5,121 nucleotides of DNA from an uncultured Gemmatimonadota bacterium (lineage in GTDB: Bacteria > Gemmatimonadota > Gemmatimonadetes > Gemmatimonadales > Gemmatimonadaceae), in NCBI GenBank assembly GCA_946479015.1, contig CAMLEQ010000301.1, positions 1 to 5,121 of the forward strand, written 5' to 3'. The notes beneath the pieces were generated by a model, which was not told where the DNA came from, searched no databases, and worked only from the letters and a program-made list of their open reading frames with translations. The position numbers and the translations under genes are program-made. Each line of letters starts with the position of its first letter. Positions within the stretch are counted from its first letter, which is position 1. Positions 1 to 5,121 of this stretch are shown here, piece by piece.

Positions 1-2
1 CC

Positions 3-1589
3 CTCGCGGCGGCGGCCACGGCCCTGCCGCGCCCGTTGCTGGCGCAGCTCGGCCGGCACGCCGAGCCGCTGCCGCCGATCGAGGATCCGCGGCTCCAGGC
101 GCTCGCCGCGCGAGCGCTCGAGACGGCGCGCGCCGCGGGGGCGAGCTATGCCGATGTGCGCCTCACGCACACGCGGGAGCGCCGCTTCTTCCCGATGTTC
201 ACGTACGACGGCGAGAGCATGGAGGTGGGAGTGCGGGCGTTGGTGGACGGCTACTGGGGGTTCGCCAGTGGGCCGGTGTGGGCGCCGGATGAGATGGCGC
301 GACTCGGACGGGAGGCGGTGCACCAGGCGAAGGTGAACGCGCTGGGGAAGCCGCGCGTGGCGGAGCTGGCGCCGGCGTCGGTGGTCGCGAGTGGGCATTG
401 GGACATGCCCGTCGCGATCGATCCGTTCGCGATCTCTCCCTTCGAAGCGCAGGACTTCCTCGCGAGTCTGAACATCTACTGCCGGCGCGTTCCGGGCGTC
501 AGCGTGATGCAGAACGACGCGGTCGCCACGGCGCAGGAGAAGGCGTTCGCCTCCACGGCGGGGAGCTACTGCACCCAGCGCTGCTGGCAGATGGAGGGCG
601 ACCTCGCCCTCCGTCTGAGGCTGGAGAAGCCGGTCAAGGAAGGCGCGTTCGCGATGGCCTGCCTGACGCCGGCGGGAATGGGGTGGGAGCTGTACGCCGC
701 CGACCGCATTCCGCGCGTGCGCGAGCACTCGCTGTACGACGAGCTGCGTCGCGGCATCGAGGAGCTGAAGGAAGACATGCTGCTTCCCGTGAAGCCGGTG
801 GACGTGGGGCGCTACGACACGGTGCTCGACGCGATCTCGATGGCGAGCCTCGTGGACGGGACGCTCGGGCGCGCCACGGAGCTCGACCGCGCGCTCGGCT
901 ACGAGGCGAACGCCGGCGGGACGAGCTACCTGGACGATCCTTTCCACATGCTCGGCAGTTACCAGGCCGGGGCGCCGAGCCTCACGCTCACCGCCGAGCG
1001 CTCGGAGCCTGGGGCGGCGGCCACGGTGAAGTGGGACGACGAGGGGGTCGAGCCCGACACCTTCCACCTCGTGAAGGACGGCGTGCTCACCGACTTCCAG
1101 ACCACGCGCGAGAGCGCCGAGTGGCTGAAGGACAGCTACACGAAGCTGGGACGGCCGGTGCGCTCGCACGGATGCGCCGGCGCGTCCTCGGCGATCGAGG
1201 CGCCGCTCCAGCAGGCGCCGAATCTCACGCTCGCGCCGGGAAAGGAGGCGCACGACTTCGACGCGCTGGTGAGCGGCATCACCAAGGGGATCGCGATCAA
1301 GGGAGCGGGGATCGACATGGACTTTCAGCACTCGAGCGGTCTCGGGGCGGGCCGCGCCTTCGAGATCAAGAACGGGAAGCGCGTGGCCCAGATCGCGTCC
1401 GCGGGCTTCCTCTTCCGCGCCACGGAGCTGTGGAAGGCGCTCCAGGCGGTGGGCGGTGACGCGAGCCTGCGGCGCTACGGACTACGGACGGCGAAGGGAG
1501 AGCCGGCCGAGTACTGCTACCACAGCGTGACCGCGGCGCCGGCCGTGGTGAAGGACCTCACGCTCATCGATCCGCTGAGGAAGGCATGA
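3..1589 (+). CDS. TldD-type TldD/PmbA family protein, probably Tat-exported, 5' end missing, HExxxH motif absent
   Basis: The reading frame is open from the left edge (first full codon at base 3) and ends at TGA 1587-1589, giving 528 visible residues; E. coli TldD is about 480. The first visible residues, LAAAATALPRPLLAQ, look like the hydrophobic core and cleavage region of a signal peptide, most likely Tat. The true start therefore lies upstream, and the TTG at 36 is not a likely start. The N-terminal TldD domain is recognisable (VGVRALVDGYWGFASG, 222-269). The C-terminal domain carries the family's ELDRALGYEANAGGTSYL block (near 876-929), the DDEGV motif (1035-1049) and the GKEAHDFDALVSGITKGI segment (near 1239-1292). 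In E. coli TldD the HEAVGH zinc motif stands just before the first of these blocks; here DGTLGR (855-872) occupies that place. A cysteine remains near the C-terminus (EYCYHS, Cys at 1515-1517), where TldD has its third zinc ligand. Family assignment is firm. Peptidase activity is doubtful. Whether this whole subfamily lacks the motif cannot be judged here. Confidence 0.93.
   Translation, partial: LAAAATALPRPLLAQLGRHAEPLPPIEDPRLQALAARALETARAAGASYADVRLTHTRERRFFPMFTYDGESMEVGVRALVDGYWGFASGPVWAPDEMARLGREAVHQAKVNALGKPRVAELAPASVVASGHWDMPVAIDPFAISPFEAQDFLASLNIYCRRVPGVSVMQNDAVATAQEKAFASTAGSYCTQRCWQMEGDLALRLRLEKPVKEGAFAMACLTPAGMGWELYAADRIPRVREHSLYDELRRGIEELKEDMLLPVKPVDVGRYDTVLDAISMASLVDGTLGRATELDRALGYEANAGGTSYLDDPFHMLGSYQAGAPSLTLTAERSEPGAAATVKWDDEGVEPDTFHLVKDGVLTDFQTTRESAEWLKDSYTKLGRPVRSHGCAGASSAIEAPLQQAPNLTLAPGKEAHDFDALVSGITKGIAIKGAGIDMDFQHSSGLGAGRAFEIKNGKRVAQIASAGFLFRATELWKALQAVGGDASLRRYGLRTAKGEPAEYCYHSVTAAPAVVKDLTLIDPLRKA
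1577..1584 (+). promoter_or_regulatory. Ribosome binding site for the TldE-type gene
   Basis: GAGGAAGG lies one base before the ATG at 1586, with its AGGA core four bases upstream, inside the last codons of the TldD-type gene. Together with the ATGA stop/start overlap it supports the start at 1586 and translational coupling of the two subunits. Confidence 0.6.
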
Positions 1590-3028
1590 GCCGCCGCACG
1601 GGTGGGCCAGCGCGGCTGGTGGACAGCGAGCGAATCCTCTCGAAGGAGGAGTGCGACGCGATCGTGCGCCGGGTCATCGGCTTCGCCAAGGGCGGAGGGG
1701 AGACGCGGGTGCAGCTCATGAGCTGGTGGAACGGGGAGCTCCGGTGGGCGCGGAACCGCGTGAGCCTGGCGAGCGACCGGCGCGACATCCGCGTGGGAGT
1801 GGTGCGCACGCTGGGGGTGGGGCGCGGGAACGTGAGCACGAACCAGCTCGACGACGCGTCGCTCGAGGCGGCGGTGCGCGCCGCCGAGCGGGCCGCCGTG
1901 CTCTCGCCGCAGATAGTGACCCAGCCTCCGGGGCTGCCGCCGATCCCGCACGCGGAGCGGCCGACGACGGCGATCTGGAGCGACGCGACGTACGCGGCGA
2001 CGCCGGAGACGCGCGGCGAGGTGGCGCGCGGGCTCATCGCGCCGGCGGAGGCGAAGGGGATGCTCTCGGCCGGCTACCTGGAGATGCGCGCGGGGGCGAT
2101 GATGTCGGTCAGCTCCGAGCGGCTGGCGGACCCTTACGCACCGTGGGACATCCCGTACGTGCAGTGGACGCAGGCGCAGTGCTCGATGACCGTCCGGGAT
2201 CAGCAGGGGAGCGGATCCGGGTGGGCGGGGCTCTCGGGCTACGACTGGGGGAAGATCGACGCCCCGGCGCTCGCCGCGCGGGCGCTGGAGAAGTGCGAGG
2301 CGTCGCAACACCCGGTGGCCCTCGAGCCGGGGCGCTACACGGTGATCCTCGAGCCGCAGGCCGTCGCCGACCTCATGGACCACTTCGGGGGGAGGCGTGA
2401 GGCCGCCGAGGGGGGGATCGGCCCCTGGGCGCTGGCGCACGATGACGTGCTCGATCTCTGGCGCACCAAGCTCGGGCTCAAGGTGGTCGACGAGCGGATC
2501 ACCATCAGCCACGACCCAGCGGATCCCGCGCTGGGGATCCTCCCCACGCCCTGGATGCAGCCGGTCACCTGGGTCGACAAGGGGGTGCTCACCAATCTCG
2601 AGTACGACCGTGAGTACGCACTCCGGATGCTGAACCAGAACGCCGGGGTGCGCGGGATGACGGGCTACCGGATGAGTGGGGGGACGACCTCGATCGACGA
2701 GATGATCGCCACCACCCAGCGCGGCTTGCTGGTCACGCGCTTCTCCGACATCCGCCTGTTGGATCAACAGAGCCTGCTCGCGACGGGACTGACGCGGGAC
2801 GGGCTGTGGCTCATCGAGCACGGGAAGATCACCAAGGCGGTGAAGAACTTCCGCTTCACCGAGTCGCCGCTCTTCGTGCTCAACAGCATCGAGCAGTTGG
2901 GCATCCCGGTACCGGTGTTCCGGCCCGTGAAGAATCCGTACGAGCAGCTTGCTCCCCTCACGCCGGCGATCGTGCCGCCGCTCAAGGCACGCGACTTCAG
3001 CTTCACCTCGACGATCGATGCGATCTGA
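1586..3028 (+). CDS. PmbA/TldE-type metallopeptidase-related protein (TldD/PmbA family)
   Basis: This is a complete 480-residue gene, close to the length of E. coli PmbA/TldE (about 450). Its ATG overlaps the preceding stop (ATGA) and has a good ribosome binding site. The N-terminal domain begins ILSKEECDAIVRRVIGFAKG (1634-1693), a typical family opening, and includes the DIRVGVVRTLGVG segment (1784-1822). The C-terminal PmbA domain starts near GRYTVILEPQAVADLMDHFGG (2330-2392). It ends with very typical blocks: GLLVTRFSDIRLLDQQSLLATGLTRDG (2723-2803) and GKITKAVKNFRFTESPLFVLNSIEQLG (2822-2902). There is no HExxxH motif; the matching region reads DHFGGRREAA (from 2378). That is expected for TldE, which in E. 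coli is the non-catalytic partner supplying part of the substrate channel. No signal peptide or membrane segment is seen at the N-terminus, so the protein on its own looks cytoplasmic, unlike its neighbours. It probably forms a heterodimer with the upstream TldD-type product; that is inference from family and operon structure. Confidence 0.93.
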   Translation: MSRRTGGPARLVDSERILSKEECDAIVRRVIGFAKGGGETRVQLMSWWNGELRWARNRVSLASDRRDIRVGVVRTLGVGRGNVSTNQLDDASLEAAVRAAERAAVLSPQIVTQPPGLPPIPHAERPTTAIWSDATYAATPETRGEVARGLIAPAEAKGMLSAGYLEMRAGAMMSVSSERLADPYAPWDIPYVQWTQAQCSMTVRDQQGSGSGWAGLSGYDWGKIDAPALAARALEKCEASQHPVALEPGRYTVILEPQAVADLMDHFGGRREAAEGGIGPWALAHDDVLDLWRTKLGLKVVDERITISHDPADPALGILPTPWMQPVTWVDKGVLTNLEYDREYALRMLNQNAGVRGMTGYRMSGGTTSIDEMIATTQRGLLVTRFSDIRLLDQQSLLATGLTRDGLWLIEHGKITKAVKNFRFTESPLFVLNSIEQLGIPVPVFRPVKNPYEQLAPLTPAIVPPLKARDFSFTSTIDAI

Positions 3029-4475
3029 CGTGCGACATTCAGCGAGGGGCGTGCGACACGCGCGCGGGATCATGGTCGTGGCGCTGATGTATGGCACGCT
3101 CGCGACCGCACCGGCCGCCGCGCAGACGCGCTTCGCGTGGCCCGATACCACGGTACCGATCTCGAAGTATGCCACCGTCGACCAGTGCCTGGCGGTGATC
3201 GGTCGAGTGCAGCGCAGCCTGAATCGACGCGAGGCGCTCACGATCCGAGGCGACACGGTGCCGCCCGATCCACGCGAGAGCCAGAAGCCGTTGCCCGCGC
3301 CGGTGGCGGAAACGGCCACGCAATGCGCGGCGCGCTTTCCCGAGGCCACGGCGAGGCTCGACGACTTCGCCCCGCTGCTCGAGCTCTATCTCATGGCCGG
3401 CCGTGACGGCGATGCGAGCGCCCTGGTGGCCCGGCGCCTGGCCGCCGTGCCGGCGAAGAGCAAGCCGGAACGACGAGCCGTCGAGGACAGCCTCGTCCAG
3501 ATCTACCTCGAGGCGCGCCCCGTGCGCATTGACGCGGCGGAGCGGATTCTGGTCGCGCGCGCGCACGAAGGCGGCACGGACCGGATGGATCGCATGGAGA
3601 TCTACACCAAGCTCATGGATGCCGCGAGGGGCGTCGGCGACACGGCGCGAGCGCGGCGCGCGGCGCGGTGGATCGTGACGGTGGCCGACTCGCTCACCCC
3701 GGCGGAGCGCGAGTCGGAGAAATTCGAGAGCATGGGAGGGGGAGGGGGCGGGAGGCTCGTCGTGTTCGCCGCGGTGCAGGAGCTGCTCGGGCTCCCCGTG
3801 ATGCTCGACAGCCTGCGCCACGGCACGGCGGCGCTGGTCGCGCTGGAGCGGAACATGTGGGCGGAGTGGCTGCGGGAGCGCCCCGAGGCGCTGCCCATTC
3901 CGATCGGCGAGCATGCGCCGACGATCACCGCGGACTACTGGTCTCCAGCCGAGGCGGGGAACGCGCCGCGCCCGACCCCCGGACACATCTCTCTCGTGCT
4001 CTTCCTGGACGACAAGGACTGCTTCCGGTTCGACCAGGATGGAGACGTGAGCGATGGATGCGGATCGCAGCTCGCCAGGCTGCGCCGGCTGAGCGAGCGG
4101 TTCCCGTCGCTCGACGTCACCATCGTCAGCGGGACCCACGGCTGGTTCGTGTACGCGCCGCCGATGACAGCGGCCGAGGAAGCGGAGATGCTCCGGAAGT
4201 GGCTGGAGCCGTACCACATTCCACGGCTGACCGTCGCCGTCACCTCGACACCGCACTGGAACCTGCCGCGCCCCGACGGGCGGCGGATCGACAAGCCCAC
4301 GACGAACTACACGGGCTACGGCTTCGACAAGCGGGTGAAGCCCGAGACCACCGAGTACCTCATCGATCAGGACGGGCTCGTCGTCTCCGCGTTGGGCCAG
4401 ACCGAGTCGGATCTGGTGCAGTACATCGACGTGCTGATGCACCGACAGGCGGGAGGGAATCGTGCGGCGAAGTGA
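3018..4475 (+). CDS. Unrecognised secreted protein: signal peptide, helical middle, C-terminal thioredoxin-like domain
   Basis: I do not recognise a named family. From the ATG at 3018 the product is 485 residues, and the start overlaps the end of the TldE-type gene by 11 bases. Later in-frame starts exist at GTG 3051 (GAGGGG at 3044-3049 just before it) and ATG 3072; all keep the signal peptide core. Residues 1-36 form a basic n-region, the hydrophobic stretch IMVVALMYGTLATA and an APAAAQ cleavage site, so the protein is predicted to be exported. Residues ~50-115 contain two cysteines (57, 103). Residues ~118-235 are helix-rich and resemble TPR-like hairpins without a clear consensus, followed by a six-glycine run (240-245). 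Residues ~322-475 look like a thioredoxin/TlpA fold: strand HISLVLFLDD, helix LARLRRLSERFP, strand LDVTIVSGTHG, then KPETTEYLIDQDGLVVSALG, which matches the proline, fourth strand and turn of TlpA-type proteins. The usual CxxC is missing; Cys335 and Cys348 lie in the loop where it would be. A periplasmic redox or scaffold role is possible but unproven. Confidence 0.85.
   Translation: MRSDVRHSARGVRHARGIMVVALMYGTLATAPAAAQTRFAWPDTTVPISKYATVDQCLAVIGRVQRSLNRREALTIRGDTVPPDPRESQKPLPAPVAETATQCAARFPEATARLDDFAPLLELYLMAGRDGDASALVARRLAAVPAKSKPERRAVEDSLVQIYLEARPVRIDAAERILVARAHEGGTDRMDRMEIYTKLMDAARGVGDTARARRAARWIVTVADSLTPAERESEKFESMGGGGGGRLVVFAAVQELLGLPVMLDSLRHGTAALVALERNMWAEWLRERPEALPIPIGEHAPTITADYWSPAEAGNAPRPTPGHISLVLFLDDKDCFRFDQDGDVSDGCGSQLARLRRLSERFPSLDVTIVSGTHGWFVYAPPMTAAEEAEMLRKWLEPYHIPRLTVAVTSTPHWNLPRPDGRRIDKPTTNYTGYGFDKRVKPETTEYLIDQDGLVVSALGQTESDLVQYIDVLMHRQAGGNRAAK
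3734..3752 (+). other. G-quadruplex-type motif inside the secreted thioredoxin-like gene
   Basis: Four guanine runs of 3, 5, 5 and 3 bases are separated by single-base loops (A, A, C). This fits the strict G3+N1-7 quadruplex pattern with the shortest possible loops, on the coding strand. It encodes the polyglycine linker at residues 240-245. The motif is plainly visible; folding in DNA or mRNA, and any effect on expression, are inference. Confidence 0.55.
4451..4457 (+). promoter_or_regulatory. Strong ribosome binding site favouring a GTG start at 4462 for the M16 peptidase
   Basis: GGGAGGG lies within the last codons of the preceding gene. Its GGAGG core is five bases upstream of the GTG at 4462, which is the first start codon after the in-frame stop TGA at 4435-4437. 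The alternative GTG at 4546 has only a weak CAGGG upstream. This site is the main reason for choosing the earlier start. Confidence 0.5.
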
Positions 4476-5121
4476 AGAACGGCGGATCTCGGCTCGCGCG
4501 CTCGATGGCTCGACGGCGACCCACGCCGGCGGCGCGCAGGGTCGCGTGAAGACCAGCCAGCGTCTCGGGCGCCTTGCGGCGGGCGGTATGGGGGTGGTGC
4601 TCCTCCTCGGCGCTGGTGGGAAGGCGGCGGCCCGGCCAGAGCACTCGTCAGGCGCGCACCCCGCGGCGCCGCTGCGCGACCCGGCGCTCACGGTGGGGAC
4701 GCTCCCCAATGGGATGCGCTATTACCTGCGCCCGAACGCCAGCCCCCGGCACCGCGTCGAGCTCCGGCTCGCCGTGAACGCCGGGAGCACGCTCGAGGAC
4801 CGGGACCAGCAGGGCTTCGCGCACTTCCTCGAGCACATGGCGTTCAACGGGACGCGGCACTTCCCCAAGCAGTCGCTCGTGGACTTCATCGAGACGAGCG
4901 GGATGCGCTTCGGGGCCGATCTCAACGCGTACACCACGCCCGACGAGACGGTGTACATGCTCACGCTCCCGAGCGACGACCACGCGATCGTCGCGAAGGG
5001 GCTCGACGTGTTGCAGGACTGGGCCTCGGGCGGGATCACGATCGACTCGAGCGAGGTGGTGGCCGAGCGCGGGGTGATCATGGGGGAGTGGCGCATGCGC
5101 TCGCTCCTCGACACGGCGAGC
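4462..5121 (+). CDS. Exported M16 (insulinase/pitrilysin) family zinc peptidase, 3' end outside the window
   Basis: The frame is open to the right edge, giving 220 codons from GTG 4462. Full-length secreted M16 proteins of this kind often exceed 900 residues. The inverted zinc motif HFLEH is at 4822-4836. A glutamate at 5065-5067 follows the second histidine with exactly 76 residues between, matching the HxxEH-X76-E signature of pitrilysin (His88, Glu91, His92, Glu169 in E. coli). Family-typical text surrounds it: LTVGTLPNGMRYYLRPN, LAVNAGSTLED, GFAHFLEHMAFNGT, LNAYTTPDETVYML and ERGVIMGEW. The visible part therefore has a complete catalytic metal site and should be active. From GTG 4546 the N-terminus is a standard signal peptide (KTSQRLGR, then GVVLLLGAGG, then KAAA), so export is expected. 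From 4462 the n-region is about 28 residues longer, which is unusual. The earlier start has the better ribosome binding site and overlaps the previous gene by 14 bases, the later the better signal peptide; the choice is open. Likely substrates are periplasmic peptides. Confidence 0.92.
   Translation, partial: MRRSEERRISARALDGSTATHAGGAQGRVKTSQRLGRLAAGGMGVVLLLGAGGKAAARPEHSSGAHPAAPLRDPALTVGTLPNGMRYYLRPNASPRHRVELRLAVNAGSTLEDRDQQGFAHFLEHMAFNGTRHFPKQSLVDFIETSGMRFGADLNAYTTPDETVYMLTLPSDDHAIVAKGLDVLQDWASGGITIDSSEVVAERGVIMGEWRMRSLLDTAS

Noticed and set aside
36..38. TTG at 36 as the true start of the TldD-type gene
   Set aside because: The frame stays open to the window edge, and the residues before the TTG form a signal peptide core, so the start lies upstream of the window.
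339..1000. Reading the TldD-type gene as decayed because its zinc motif is missing
   Set aside because: The frame is intact over 528 codons and the flanking family motifs and the partner gene are well preserved. Loss or replacement of function, not gene decay, fits better.
2408..2425. GGGG-ATCGG-CCCC inverted repeat in the TldE-type gene
   Set aside because: The arms are only four bases long, it lies inside a conserved coding region and has no T run; expected by chance in GC-rich DNA.
1517..3349. 610-codon minus-strand open frame opposite the TldE-type gene and its neighbours
   Set aside because: It is rich in Arg, His, Pro and Ala with no recognisable domain, and lies wholly opposite well-supported genes. 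This is the usual antisense shadow of high-GC codon bias.
4033..4065. EF-hand-like calcium loop (DQDGDVSDG) in the secreted thioredoxin-like protein
   Set aside because: The glycine and hydrophobic positions do not match the 12-residue EF-hand loop and no final acidic residue is in place; it looks like an insertion in the thioredoxin-like domain.
4476..4545. Terminator, promoter or precursor peptide gene between the thioredoxin-like gene and the later M16 start
   Set aside because: No hairpin followed by a T run, no plausible -35/-10 pair and no separate short frame with its own ribosome binding site was seen; the frame here is open and continuous with the M16 gene.
3039..4709. 556-codon minus-strand open frame opposite the thioredoxin-like gene
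   Set aside because: It has the same low-complexity Arg/His/Pro composition, spans two + strand genes with clear protein features, and shows no family motif of its own.

Overview
The window is GC-rich bacterial DNA with third codon positions overwhelmingly G or C. It is filled almost end to end by four co-directional + strand genes and reads as one stretch of an operon. From the 5' edge they are: (1) the 3' part of a TldD-type member of the TldD/PmbA (TldD/TldE) family, entering the window inside what looks like the end of an export signal; (2) a complete PmbA/TldE-type partner that overlaps gene 1 by four bases; (3) a complete, unrecognised secreted protein with a helical repeat-like middle and a C-terminal thioredoxin-like fold, whose start overlaps the end of gene 2; and (4) the first ~200 codons of an exported M16 (insulinase/pitrilysin) zinc peptidase, running off the 3' edge.

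The base composition, the Tat-like export signal on a TldD homologue and the secreted M16 peptidase suggest a Gram-negative, diderm soil- or sediment-type bacterium. Gemmatimonadota is my best guess, with Acidobacteriota possible. This is a judgement from protein style; the window holds no rRNA or marker gene.

TldD and TldE of Escherichia coli form a heterodimeric zinc protease that threads and cleaves unfolded peptides. Here the two subunits are encoded back to back and probably translationally coupled, so a heterodimer is likely. The most unusual point is that the TldD-type subunit does not have the HExxxH zinc motif at the expected place: the aligned hexapeptide reads DGTLGR inside otherwise well-conserved flanks. 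The TldE-type subunit also lacks it, as is normal for TldE. The pair may therefore be a non-peptidase, or may use different metal ligands. The TldD-type protein appears to be exported while its partner has no signal of its own.

Genes 3 and 4 both begin with signal peptides, so at least three of the four products are predicted to act outside the cytoplasm. A reasonable inference is a periplasmic or envelope peptide-processing or quality-control unit with a canonical M16 protease as the clearly active enzyme. No precursor peptide gene, RNA gene, mobile element, CRISPR array, terminator or convincing promoter is visible, and there is no gene-free stretch longer than about 70 bases. The long minus-strand reading frames are shadows of the high-GC + strand genes.
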